DNA of 63,719 bases from Phocaeicola sp. (GTDB lineage: Bacteria > Bacteroidota > Bacteroidia > Bacteroidales > Bacteroidaceae), in assembly GCA_022764505.1 (NCBI GenBank), contig JALEQJ010000008.1, positions 1 through 63,719 on the forward strand. Direction: 5' to 3'. Position 1 is the first letter of the stretch, and the number at the start of each line of letters is the position of its first letter. This document shows, one piece after another, positions 35,825 to 44,163 of the stretch. The position numbers and the translations under genes were made by a program. Under the pieces are notes generated by a model. The model searched no databases. It saw only the letters and a program-made list of their open reading frames with translations, and was not told where the DNA came from.

Positions 35825-36739
35825 ATGATACATGTAGGTATAATGGGAGGAGAGACCCCGGAAGCAGGGGAACTCCTCCGTCTGCTGGTTTTCCACCCGG
35901 ACGTAGAACTTGTTTTTGTACACAGTGCAGAGTATGCAGGACTTCCCGTTACAGAAGTGCATCATGGTTTATATGGCGATACCGAGTTACGCTTTACGCA
36001 TTATCTGCCATTGGAGGAAGCAGATTTGCTTTTTGTGTGTGCCGTAAAAGGTGGGTTGCGTGAATTCCTGTCTACACACGAATTACCACGTGAACTCAAG
36101 GTGATAGATTTCGGTGCTGAGTTTAGACTGCCGGAAGCTATCTCTGAATTTGAATACGGATTGCCGGAGCTGAATAGACGTGCTACGTGTCATAGCCGTT
36201 TTGTAGCCAATCCGGGAGCTTTGCCTACTTGTGTTCTTTTGGGGTTGTTACCTTTGGCAAAACACTTGTTACTACCGGATCGGATAGAGGTACGTCTTAA
36301 TGATGGACTTCAAACAGAAGAACGTAAGAACCTTTCTACAGCAGAACTATCCGAAATTTGTGCAGGCTTGGTACGTCTGCAAACCAGCTTTTCTGCTACG
36401 CTACAGAATGAAATACTTCCTCATAGTCATTCACGTGTAGTATCTGCTATGCTATCTCTACCTGTGAGAGTAGATATAGAAGAACTAAAGAAAATGTACG
36501 AAGAGTATTATGCAGAAGATGCTTTCACGTGGCTGATGCCTTCTCTGCCCACAGAGGCAGATGTGCTGAATACCAATAAATGCGTGGTGCATTTGGAAAA
36601 AGAAGGCGATCTGCTTACGGTACGAGTATACATGGATAGATGGCTCAAAGGAGCTTCCGGACAGGCTCTGCACAATATGAACCTATTATTTAATTTGGAA
36701 GAAAGCGTGGGACTGAAACTCAAAGCCTCTATAGTATAA
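35825..36739 (+). CDS. ArgC-like protein lacking the catalytic cysteine
   Basis: 304 residues, homologous to N-acetyl-gamma-glutamyl-phosphate reductase across its length: ELLRLLVFHPDVEL, VIDFGAEFRL, FVANPG, and KGASGQALHNMNLLF near the C-terminus. The catalytic position directly after NPG is Ala132 (NPGALPTC) where active enzymes have Cys (NPGC). The usual Gly-rich GSTGAG-type segment is replaced by NDGLQTEER, and the catalytic His motif (HxHxPEI) by LPHSHSRVV. The N-terminal nucleotide loop is also atypical (GIMGGETPEAGE). The frame is intact, so it is a probable pseudoenzyme. It follows argR; no other arginine genes are nearby. Confidence 0.8.
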   Translation: MIHVGIMGGETPEAGELLRLLVFHPDVELVFVHSAEYAGLPVTEVHHGLYGDTELRFTHYLPLEEADLLFVCAVKGGLREFLSTHELPRELKVIDFGAEFRLPEAISEFEYGLPELNRRATCHSRFVANPGALPTCVLLGLLPLAKHLLLPDRIEVRLNDGLQTEERKNLSTAELSEICAGLVRLQTSFSATLQNEILPHSHSRVVSAMLSLPVRVDIEELKKMYEEYYAEDAFTWLMPSLPTEADVLNTNKCVVHLEKEGDLLTVRVYMDRWLKGASGQALHNMNLLFNLEESVGLKLKASIV

Positions 36740-36758
36740 ACCCAAAGTTATAGATACG

Positions 36759-37100
36759 ATGAAAAAAATAATATTATTACTTCTTGCCATGTGTTGGCTT
36801 GTAGCCTGCAAAACGAAGGAACATACAACTTCTACTACTACAGTAGAAACATTGTCTTATATACAAATAACAAGTCCTAAAGTATATGCCTCCAAAACTG
36901 TGATGGTTACCATAGACGATGTACACCAATTTGAAGCGGTAGTAACACGTACTTCTGTGAAACCGAAAAAAGGAAAGAAGTCTTTCTATCCTACAGTAGC
37001 CGGTGTACATAAGGTGAAGATAACTCACAATGGCTTACGTCTGTACGAAGCGCATGTAGTACTCAAGGCTGGTACTAAAAGTTCTATTACGCTGCCATAA
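36759..37100 (+). CDS. Small lipoprotein of unknown function
   Basis: 113 residues. The N-terminus MKKIILLLLAMCWLVACK is a lipoprotein signal with the lipidated Cys at about residue 17. The mature part is short and beta-rich, with repeated Thr and Val. I do not recognise a domain. It begins 19 bp after the ArgC-like gene and is followed by a terminator, so it is probably the last gene of the argR unit. Confidence 0.7.
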   Translation: MKKIILLLLAMCWLVACKTKEHTTSTTTVETLSYIQITSPKVYASKTVMVTIDDVHQFEAVVTRTSVKPKKGKKSFYPTVAGVHKVKITHNGLRLYEAHVVLKAGTKSSITLP

Positions 37101-37133
37101 AGAAACTTACGATTTTTTATTATAGTTACTCTG

Positions 37134-37162
37134 AACGCCCGTTTATACGGGCGTTTATTTTT
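37134..37162 (+). terminator. Terminator after the small lipoprotein gene
   Basis: AACGCCCG and CGGGCGTT form an 8 bp stem, followed by TTATTTTTT. Confidence 0.85.
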
Positions 37163-37180
37163 TCTCATAGAAGTCGTAGT

Positions 37181-37269
37181 TCTATTCCGTACTTAAGTCT
37201 ATATAAACTTCCATGGAAGTCTACATAAACTATGGTGGAAGTTTATATAAACCGCAGTATGGTTTATAG
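37181..37269 (+). repeat. GTTTATATAAAC iterated repeat, copy 4
   Basis: About 85 bp beginning TTCTATTCCGTACTTAAGTC, with three 22-24 bp units carrying TATATAAACTTCCATGGAAGTC-like sequence. It is almost identical to the reverse complement of 51311-51390. The remaining 37163-37476 shows no gene; it holds AT-rich sequence and the glsA promoter. Confidence 0.8.
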
Positions 37270-37453
37270 ATGCAAAGACACTGTATAGGCTTTCAAAATG
37301 TCTGTTCAAGCATATTGACGTTTTTATATTCAGCCAGATATTAGATGATTGTATTTTATAGGTTTTCGCCCTCTTTTATTACACACTGAAAGGTTAAGTG
37401 TGCAATAATGTAAAAAAGCGTATAAAATGCAAGGTAAAGAGAAAAACTACCAT

Positions 37454-37461
37454 TAACTTTG
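37454..37461 (+). promoter_or_regulatory. -7 box for the glycine-lipid gene pair
   Basis: TAACTTTG, ending 15 bp before the ATG at 37477. It overlaps the TTG at 37459, which is therefore not the start. Confidence 0.6.
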
Positions 37462-37476
37462 CCTATTCATGAGAGA

Positions 37477-38301
37477 ATGTACATGGGAAAAGAAGAAACA
37501 TTTCTGATAGACATAGAGCAGATACTCAAGGAAAAAGCAGGTAGTAAAGCCCAATATATACCTCGTTTTTTTATCTCTTATCTGAAACGTATTATACATC
37601 AAGACGAAGTGAACGAAGTTCTGCGTCGTGCAGCTGGAAAAGAAGGGGTTCCATTCTTAAAATCTTGTATGGACGACTTGGGCGTGAAGATACGTGTAGA
37701 AGGAGAAGAAAACCTGCCCCAAGAGGGACTTTGTACTTTCGTTTCCAATCACCCTTTGGGAGGATTAGATGGGATCTCTTTGGGTTGGTTGCTCGGTACG
37801 CATTATGATGGAAAGATCAAGTATATCGTAAATGACCTACTTATGAATCTCAAAGGACTGGCACCTCTCTGCATTCCGGTGAACAAGACAGGAGGACAAA
37901 GTCGTGCATTGCCACAGATGATAGAAGAAGGCTTTCGTTCAGACAATCATATTATCATGTTTCCGGCAGGTATCTGTTCCAGAAAAATTCACGGTGTGAT
38001 ACAAGATGTAGCGTGGCAGAAAGTTTTCGTAACGAAGAGTATAGAAACCCATCGGCAGATAGTACCTATCCATTTCGGTGGGAGAAACTCGGATTTCTTT
38101 TACCGTTTGGCAAATATCAGTAAGGCTCTCGGTATAAAGTTTAATATCGCTATGCTATACTTGGCAGATGAGCTATTTAAGAATAAGAACAAGACATTTA
38201 TCGTGAAAATAGGGAAACCTATCCCGGCTCATACCTTGGATAAGTCCCGTACAGCCACAGAGTGGGCAGCATATATTCGCGAATTGGTTTACAAACTATG
38301 A
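37477..38301 (+). CDS. glsA: GlsA-like O-acyltransferase (PlsC family)
   Basis: 274 residues. The PlsC/LPLAT motif NHPLGGLD (His-x4-Asp) is at about residue 90, and a FPAGICSRK segment follows near 172. In Bacteroides the pair of adjacent acyltransferase genes glsB and glsA makes glycine lipids; GlsA adds the second, O-linked acyl chain. This gene overlaps a GNAT-like acyltransferase by 4 bp, which is that arrangement. The start could be the ATG at 37477 or 37483. A role in another ornithine-lipid-like product is possible. Confidence 0.85.
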   Translation: MYMGKEETFLIDIEQILKEKAGSKAQYIPRFFISYLKRIIHQDEVNEVLRRAAGKEGVPFLKSCMDDLGVKIRVEGEENLPQEGLCTFVSNHPLGGLDGISLGWLLGTHYDGKIKYIVNDLLMNLKGLAPLCIPVNKTGGQSRALPQMIEEGFRSDNHIIMFPAGICSRKIHGVIQDVAWQKVFVTKSIETHRQIVPIHFGGRNSDFFYRLANISKALGIKFNIAMLYLADELFKNKNKTFIVKIGKPIPAHTLDKSRTATEWAAYIRELVYKL

Positions 38302-39311
38302 TAAAAGAAGAGGAAAGACCGGTACAAATGGAGGACGTAATACCTCCAATAGACAAGGCTCTCATTCGGGCAGAGCTCACAGAAGAGAAGCACTTGCGCC
38401 TAACCAATAGAAGCAATAATGAAATATACATCATTACTGCGCATGACTCTCCTCATGTGATGCGTGAGATAGGCAGACTGCGTGAAATAGCTTTTCGTGC
38501 AGCAGGAGGAGGTACGGGAAAGTCTGTAGATATAGATGAGTACGATACTATGCCCAATCCTTATAAACAGCTTATCGTGTGGAATCCGGAAGCAGAAGAA
38601 ATCATAGGAGGTTATCGTTATATACTGGGAAGTGAAGCAGAATTTGATGCCCACGGACAACCTATTTTTGCTACGGCGCATATGTTTGAGTTCTCTCAGC
38701 ACTTCTTGGAGGAGTATCTTCCTACCACCATAGAATTGGGGCGTTCTTTTGTTACATTGGAATACCAGAATACCAGAAATAATTCCAAGAGTCTTTTCGC
38801 ATTGGACAATCTTTGGGACGGACTTGGTGCATTGACTGTCATTCAGCCCAGTGTTCGTTACTTTTTTGGGAAAATGACTATGTATCCCAGCTACGATAGA
38901 TTGGGCAGAGATATGATTCTCTATTTTTTGCAAAAGCATTTTCCGGATAGAGATAATCTCATAAAGCCTGTTAATCCACTTTGTCTGGAAACAGATGTAT
39001 CCATATTGGAAGCTCTTTTCTGTGAGGATAATTTTAAGGCAGACTATAAGATTCTAAATACGGAAGTACGTAAGCTCGGCTACAATATCCCTCCACTGAT
39101 CAATGCTTATATGGGACTTTCTCCTACTATGCGTATGTTTGGTACTGCTGTGAACGATGGTTTCGGGGATGTAGAAGAGACGGGTATTCTTATAGCAGTA
39201 GATGAGATTTTGGAAGATAAGCGAGTACGACATATAGAGTCTTACATAAAGGAACATCCGGAGGCTCTCCGTATAACTTCCGGGGCGCACCCCGTAGTAT
39301 CTCCAGAGTAA
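38298..39311 (+). CDS. glsB: GlsB-like N-acyltransferase (GNAT/OlsB type)
   Basis: 337 residues. The sequence has the OlsB/hemolysin-like acyltransferase pattern: REIGRLREIAFRAAGGGTG, DEYDTMPNPYKQLIVWN, GGYRYILG, FMIELGRSFV-like TIELGRSFV. In Bacteroides GlsB attaches the first, amide-linked 3-hydroxy fatty acid to glycine. The ATG is inside the ATGA overlap with the upstream stop codon, so the pair is translationally coupled. Whether the head group here is glycine, serine-glycine or ornithine cannot be read from sequence. Confidence 0.85.
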   Translation: MIKEEERPVQMEDVIPPIDKALIRAELTEEKHLRLTNRSNNEIYIITAHDSPHVMREIGRLREIAFRAAGGGTGKSVDIDEYDTMPNPYKQLIVWNPEAEEIIGGYRYILGSEAEFDAHGQPIFATAHMFEFSQHFLEEYLPTTIELGRSFVTLEYQNTRNNSKSLFALDNLWDGLGALTVIQPSVRYFFGKMTMYPSYDRLGRDMILYFLQKHFPDRDNLIKPVNPLCLETDVSILEALFCEDNFKADYKILNTEVRKLGYNIPPLINAYMGLSPTMRMFGTAVNDGFGDVEETGILIAVDEILEDKRVRHIESYIKEHPEALRITSGAHPVVSPE

Positions 39312-39331
39312 TACTATAGTTGCCGGTGCGT

Positions 39332-39925
39332 ATGGAAAAGTTTCTCTTTACAGATTTTTTGCTTTCCAATGTTCCGCTTACTGAGGTACAACTGCGAATG
39401 CTCTTTCAGAAAAGTCGCGTACTGAAAGTGGATAAAGGGGAGATGTTATTATCGGCAGGAGATACTTGCAAGCATCGGTTCTTTATAGAAAAAGGGGCGG
39501 TACGGGAGTTTTATGTAGATGAACACGGGAAAGAACATCTCTTGGTGTTTGCTGTGGAAGGTTGGTTTGTAGTCAATGTAGACAGTGTCTTTTTTGATCA
39601 ACCCTCCCGGTATTTTATTCAAGCCATAGAGCCTACTAAAGTATTACTTATAGACGAAGAACAGGTTCAAGCCTTATCTTTACAGTCTCCGGAATTTGAT
39701 CGCTTCAATAAGCAACTTATTTACGAGCATATTCAGCACTTACAGCACCGCATCACTTCTCTCCAGAGCGATGGAGCAGAGATTCGTTATCAGCATTTTA
39801 TAAAAGCCTATCCGGAACTCTTGTTGCGTATTCCACAGGCATATATTGCTTCCTACTTGGGCATTACACCGGAGAGTTTAAGTCGTATTCGTAGGCAGTT
39901 GGTTCAGCAAGCCAGACAGAAATAA
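39332..39925 (+). CDS. Crp/Fnr family transcriptional regulator
   Basis: 197 residues. The N-terminal cyclic-nucleotide-binding-like beta-roll (about 25-120) contains VDKGEMLLSAGDTCKHRFFIEKGAVREFY. A C-terminal helix-turn-helix reads IPQAYIASYLGITPESLSRIRR. No iron-sulphur Cys cluster is visible, so it is not an FNR-type oxygen sensor. Target genes are unknown. The ATG at 39332 is preferred over the TTG at 39320. It follows glsB by 20 bp and may be in the same transcript. Confidence 0.9.
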   Translation: MEKFLFTDFLLSNVPLTEVQLRMLFQKSRVLKVDKGEMLLSAGDTCKHRFFIEKGAVREFYVDEHGKEHLLVFAVEGWFVVNVDSVFFDQPSRYFIQAIEPTKVLLIDEEQVQALSLQSPEFDRFNKQLIYEHIQHLQHRITSLQSDGAEIRYQHFIKAYPELLLRIPQAYIASYLGITPESLSRIRRQLVQQARQK

Positions 39926-40008
39926 TGTATTCGCTCCCAAAATCTGTTATTTCTTTCTATCCGAATGAGAACTTAACATAGGTCAATGGACAGCTTTCAT
40001 AGAGCCTT

Positions 40009-40016
40009 TACCTTTG
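40009..40016 (+). promoter_or_regulatory. -7 box for pirin
   Basis: TACCTTTG, 44 bp before the pirin ATG. The leader contains an AAAGGAAA sequence 6 bp before the start. Confidence 0.6.
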
Positions 40017-40060
40017 TAGCGTAATTAAAAATACAAACTACTTAATAGAAAGGAAATGAT

Positions 40061-40942
40061 ATGAAAGCAATGAAAAAGATAGCGTTTATCACGCACCCGC
40101 AAGAAACCCATTGGGTAGGAGATGGTTTCAGAGTACATAATTTTATCCCTTACGTGCCGGGACTTTCTATGAAAGAGATGGATCCGTTTATTCTGTTGGA
40201 TTATAATGCCAAGATGGAAGTATCGCCTCGTGATATTCCCGGAGGCGTGGGCGTGCACCCGCATAGAGGATTTGAGACTGTAACCATAGCTTACGAAGGC
40301 GAAGTGGAACATCACGATAGTGCCGGACACGGTGGTGTGATAGGAAAGGGAGATGTCCAATGGATGACAGCTGCCAGTGGTGTCTTGCACAAGGAATACC
40401 ACGCTCGTGAATGGAGTAAGAAAGGAGGGATCTTCCAAATGGTACAACTCTGGACAAATCTACCTAAGCAAGATAAGATGTCTGCTCCTACTTATCAGAG
40501 TCTGCCACATCAAGGTATGGGACGCTACGAACTGCCACAAGGCAATGGCTGGGTAGAAATCATAGCAGGAAACTATGATGGTGTGCAGGGACCTGCGCAT
40601 ACACATTCTCCTATTGCACTTATGAATGCTCATCTACAGCAAGGAGGAAAGGCTGCTTTTTCTTTTCCTGCACATTATAATACGGCAGTATTGGTGGTAC
40701 AAGGAAATGCTTTGGTCAATGGGCAAGAAGTTCCTACAGATAACTTTGTAAAATTTGAGAACGAAGGAGAGGAGTTTACCGTAGAGGCAACATCGGCAGA
40801 TACCATTGTATTGGTTATGAGTGGAGAATCGTTGGGAGAACCTATCGTGAGTTACGGACCTTTTGTGATGAACAGCAAGCAAGAGATATTACAAGCTTTC
40901 GAAGATTTTAATACCGGTAAATTCGGCTACTTGGCAGATTAG
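40061..40942 (+). CDS. Pirin family protein
   Basis: 293 residues, a bicupin. The N-terminal cupin has the metal ligands in GVHPHRGFETVT and the His/Glu in KEYH; the segments GEVEHHDSAGHGGVIGKGDVQWMTA and SGVLHKEYH are pirin hallmarks. Some pirins have quercetinase activity and others affect transcription; which applies here is unknown. It is monocistronic, with its own promoter at 40009 and a shared terminator after it. Confidence 0.94.
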   Translation: MKAMKKIAFITHPQETHWVGDGFRVHNFIPYVPGLSMKEMDPFILLDYNAKMEVSPRDIPGGVGVHPHRGFETVTIAYEGEVEHHDSAGHGGVIGKGDVQWMTAASGVLHKEYHAREWSKKGGIFQMVQLWTNLPKQDKMSAPTYQSLPHQGMGRYELPQGNGWVEIIAGNYDGVQGPAHTHSPIALMNAHLQQGGKAAFSFPAHYNTAVLVVQGNALVNGQEVPTDNFVKFENEGEEFTVEATSADTIVLVMSGESLGEPIVSYGPFVMNSKQEILQAFEDFNTGKFGYLAD

Positions 40943-40962
40943 AGCGGTTGCGCCTGTATGAG

Positions 40963-41012
40963 GAAAAGGGAAGTAAAACTATGATGTGTCTTGGTTTTAT
41001 TTCCCTTCTTTT
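40963..41012. terminator. Bidirectional terminator between convergent genes
   Basis: AAGGGAAGTAAAAC and GTTTTATTTCCCTT form a 14 bp stem with one G-U pair, A-rich on one side and T-rich on the other. It overlaps the end of the minus-strand gene at 40997. Confidence 0.75.
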
Positions 41013-41872
41013 ATTTTCTTTACCGCACGCTCATACTCGTAGACATTGGTCTGAGATTTTTTCTTGCGTAAGGCTTCCTTTCTGCGTATGGAATCCTGTT
41101 CTTTGGCTCGTTCTATTTCCTTGTACCAATCCGATACACTGCCATCTCCTACTATAGCTCGCTCGTCTTGTGGAATTTTCTTGCGTTTCTCTATGATGGT
41201 AGGCAGAGCGATAGAATCTCTTTTGGCAGCTTCTTTTGCCGCTATCACGATGGCAGAGTCTTGTGCATTCATACGTCTGCCGAAGTTGGGAAATTTCTGT
41301 GCATCTGCTATCGTAGGTATATAGTTGGCATAGTTTTTCCATGCTACTGCATACTTTCTATTGTGTTTGATGGCTCTGCCACGCTTGGTCAGTAGCTCAA
41401 ATAAAATTTTGTCCGCATCAAAATAGAAAGTGAGAGTACCTGTAGGCATTGAGTAGTAGCTTTTGTCTACTGCTTTATACAGTCCATTCTCTAGGGCATT
41501 ATAAAGCTCCCAACCTTTTTGCTCTTCCGGGTGGGTAGCATAGTACATTTCGGAAACAGGGTCTTTCCCGGATTGTGTCCAAATAGAATAAGGAGTGATG
41601 GAGAAAGTGTCGTTACGTTTCCATTTCACGGTGTCTGTCCAATTCAATGGTATAGAGCGATCTTCTTTGAATTCCAACCATGTGCGTGGTGTACTTTCAG
41701 CCTTTGGAGTAGCAGTAGGGAGGGTTGTGGTGCCTATCTTCCCGAATTGGAAATCTATGCGCTTGATAGCTTCTTTATTCAGCTTGACATCTTGAGTTTG
41801 TGCCACAGCTATTCCCTCTGCTTTTATTACTAAGAACAGGAATAATAACAGTATGTGGCACAAGTATCTCAT
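40997..41872 (-). CDS. Secreted protein of unknown function
   Basis: 291 residues. A signal peptide ends near VAQ (about residue 25). The middle contains WELYNALENGLYKAVDKSYY and YFDADKILFELLTKRGRAI; the C-terminal third is strongly basic and helical with KRKK and RRKEALRKKK stretches. It may belong to a Bacteroidales-restricted DUF (DUF4858 is a guess). It is the last of a seven-gene run starting at ftsK and lies 11 bp after the ABC ATPase. Confidence 0.75.
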   Translation of the reverse strand: MRYLCHILLLFLFLVIKAEGIAVAQTQDVKLNKEAIKRIDFQFGKIGTTTLPTATPKAESTPRTWLEFKEDRSIPLNWTDTVKWKRNDTFSITPYSIWTQSGKDPVSEMYYATHPEEQKGWELYNALENGLYKAVDKSYYSMPTGTLTFYFDADKILFELLTKRGRAIKHNRKYAVAWKNYANYIPTIADAQKFPNFGRRMNAQDSAIVIAAKEAAKRDSIALPTIIEKRKKIPQDERAIVGDGSVSDWYKEIERAKEQDSIRRKEALRKKKSQTNVYEYERAVKKIKEGK

Positions 41873-41883
41873 AGATGTAAATA

Positions 41884-42633
41884 TTATAATTGGGTCATTT
41901 CTTCGGTAGTAGGAGTTATGTCTGTACCTTCCAATTGAGAAACGAAATACTCATTGAGGGTAGCTTCCACTTCTGCACCTGTATTTTGCAGGTCTTTGAT
42001 GATGGCTCCTTTTTCCATAAGAATAACTCGCTGACAGAAATTGGCTATGTGATTCAAGTTATGGCTGGAAATCACAATGCTTGCTTGGTTTTCTGCAATG
42101 TAATTCTGTAGAATGCGTTTGAGTACAAGTTGAGAAGATGGATCCAAAAAATTGAAAGGCTCGTCCAAAAGGATAAAACGTGGTTTGTGCAGTAGTGCGG
42201 AAATGATCCCTACCTTTTGCTTATTCCCCGCAGATAGTTCTCTGATGTAAGTTCCTCGGAAATCACTTTCTTCCGGCAGAAAGTTTTTATAGCGTTCATA
42301 GTGTGCTACTACGTCTTCTTTACTTACTCCGGACAATTTTCCTATTAGAGAGAAGTATTCTTGGGGGGTGAGGTAGTCTATGAGAAAACCGCTTTCTATG
42401 AATGCGCCCATATGCTTCTTCCACTCTTCTCCTGCGGAAACATCTTCATCGTAGATACGTACTTCTCCGCTGTCTGCTTTCAGCAAGTCCAAGATGAGGC
42501 GGAAGAGAGTGGTTTTACCCGCTCCATTGTTTCCTACTAAGCCTATGATACCTATGTCTTCTATAGCGAGCGAAGATACGTTTACAGCTGTCTTGCTACC
42601 GAAGGTCTTTACTAAGTTTCTTATTTCTATCAT
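41884..42633 (-). CDS. ABC transporter ATP-binding protein
   Basis: 249 residues: Walker A GNNGAGKTT (about residues 34-42), signature LSAGNKQKV, Walker B FILLDEPFNFLDP and switch His ISSHNLNH. The subfamily resembles ABC-2-type exporters (drug, lipid or polysaccharide). It overlaps the upstream DUF5687 membrane gene by 4 bp, so the two form one transporter. Substrate unknown. Confidence 0.93.
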   Translation of the reverse strand: MIEIRNLVKTFGSKTAVNVSSLAIEDIGIIGLVGNNGAGKTTLFRLILDLLKADSGEVRIYDEDVSAGEEWKKHMGAFIESGFLIDYLTPQEYFSLIGKLSGVSKEDVVAHYERYKNFLPEESDFRGTYIRELSAGNKQKVGIISALLHKPRFILLDEPFNFLDPSSQLVLKRILQNYIAENQASIVISSHNLNHIANFCQRVILMEKGAIIKDLQNTGAEVEATLNEYFVSQLEGTDITPTTEEMTQL

Positions 42634-44144
42634 GATGCGTTCGTTTCTCTAAGTTTTTCTAATCTTTCATATTTCATTGCCATAAAACGCTCGTATATAT
42701 AGCTGATCCATTTCTGATGAAATAAGACTACAATAAGACCGATGGTAATGACTATCCAATAGCTGGTAGCAGGACTTACTATAAGCTGTAGCAACCATAT
42801 GAATAAAGGATAAAATATCAAGGCAGGAAGAATAAGGAACGTTTGTACCCAATTCTGTTTTTTACCTCCTTTGCTAAATATATTTCCATTGAGTGGCTGA
42901 GTGTAATTGGTGTATATGGCACTCGTCATAAACAATAGGAATACAGGTCCTATGATGAAGAAAAGCATACTCAATATACGGATAAAATCCACTTCTCTTG
43001 AAAATATTATAGCAACAGATATGCTTCCTACAATGGCACCTATGAGGGAAAATAAACATTGCAGTCTATATTTTGCCAATAGAATTTTGTTCAAGTAGGA
43101 CTTGTGTATCATAAGCCCGTCTATATAGTTGCCTGCATAAGAGATAGCTGCTGTGAGCTGTCCTAAACCTAAGAAGAAGATGCCATAAGCTGTATAAAGA
43201 TACTCTTTCCCGAGACTACTGCTTTCTCCTTCGGTTTCTGCTTGCATCAAGGGAAAGACAGCAGCGAAGAAGAGCCAGAAGTAGAATTGCATTCTGGGTT
43301 GTTTATTACGCCATAGTTGCTTCCATTCCAAACGTAGAAACTCTCTGCTTTCGCTCTTGGATTCTGTGTAGACGGCTACTTTCTTCTTTTTCTTTGTGGC
43401 AGTATTGTTGGGTTGTATATAACAGAGTTTTTCGGCTATCTTCATATTGCACCAATAGAGTAAGCCCATCAGTGCGAATACAGGAAGGAAATAAAGCAGA
43501 TTCCATTCTATAAATCCTTCTCCCATATCTACGCAGTAATGTCCCAATGACCATGGTTCCGGTGCAAATTCATTCCAAAGAATGCATATTGCATAAATAG
43601 GAACGGGAATGAGAAAACTATAAATAAATTTCAGCTCTTTCATCATATGTACCAAGAGACTGAATTGTGAGTTCATACAGATGAGTAAGGTAGTACCTAT
43701 GAGATAGCCCAACATTCCTGTAAAACCATAAAACTTGGTGATGGTGATAAAGGCAAAAGGAACGAAAAAGAAGTTCCAAAACAAATTCGCCCACGTCAAT
43801 AATTTAGCTCCTAAAAAAGTATGAATAACAATAGAACGTTTTACGGGCAAGGTAAGATATTGGTGAAGACTCATAGCAGAGAAAGGTTGAAACCAACGCA
43901 TAAGGTAGTCTGCCATAAGAATAAAGAGGATATATTTATTCAGTACGTGATAGGGTTCTGTTCCGGAATGAGAGGATTCAAAAGCAAAGGGCAGGGAACT
44001 CCCTAATAAAAGGAAGATCCCAGCCCAGTATGCATATCCAATATAAATAGCCCACTTGCTAATTTGAGCTTGTCCGCCCAAAGGGTTTCTTTGTTCGGAC
44101 AAGCGGTGATTAGCCAGTATGGTCATGAATGTTTTTATGAACAT
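42630..44144 (-). CDS. DUF5687 family ABC-2 type permease
   Basis: 504 residues with about eleven predicted membrane helices and a cytosolic loop (about residues 245-275) rich in Lys. DUF5687 proteins occur in Bacteroidota next to ABC ATPase genes and are the probable membrane part of an exporter. Start at 44144 or the in-frame ATG six codons later. It sits between the M16 peptidase and the ATPase genes. Confidence 0.85.
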   Translation of the reverse strand: MFIKTFMTILANHRLSEQRNPLGGQAQISKWAIYIGYAYWAGIFLLLGSSLPFAFESSHSGTEPYHVLNKYILFILMADYLMRWFQPFSAMSLHQYLTLPVKRSIVIHTFLGAKLLTWANLFWNFFFVPFAFITITKFYGFTGMLGYLIGTTLLICMNSQFSLLVHMMKELKFIYSFLIPVPIYAICILWNEFAPEPWSLGHYCVDMGEGFIEWNLLYFLPVFALMGLLYWCNMKIAEKLCYIQPNNTATKKKKKVAVYTESKSESREFLRLEWKQLWRNKQPRMQFYFWLFFAAVFPLMQAETEGESSSLGKEYLYTAYGIFFLGLGQLTAAISYAGNYIDGLMIHKSYLNKILLAKYRLQCLFSLIGAIVGSISVAIIFSREVDFIRILSMLFFIIGPVFLLFMTSAIYTNYTQPLNGNIFSKGGKKQNWVQTFLILPALIFYPLFIWLLQLIVSPATSYWIVITIGLIVVLFHQKWISYIYERFMAMKYERLEKLRETNAS

Positions 44145-44163
44145 ACGATTGGATTAAAATAAA

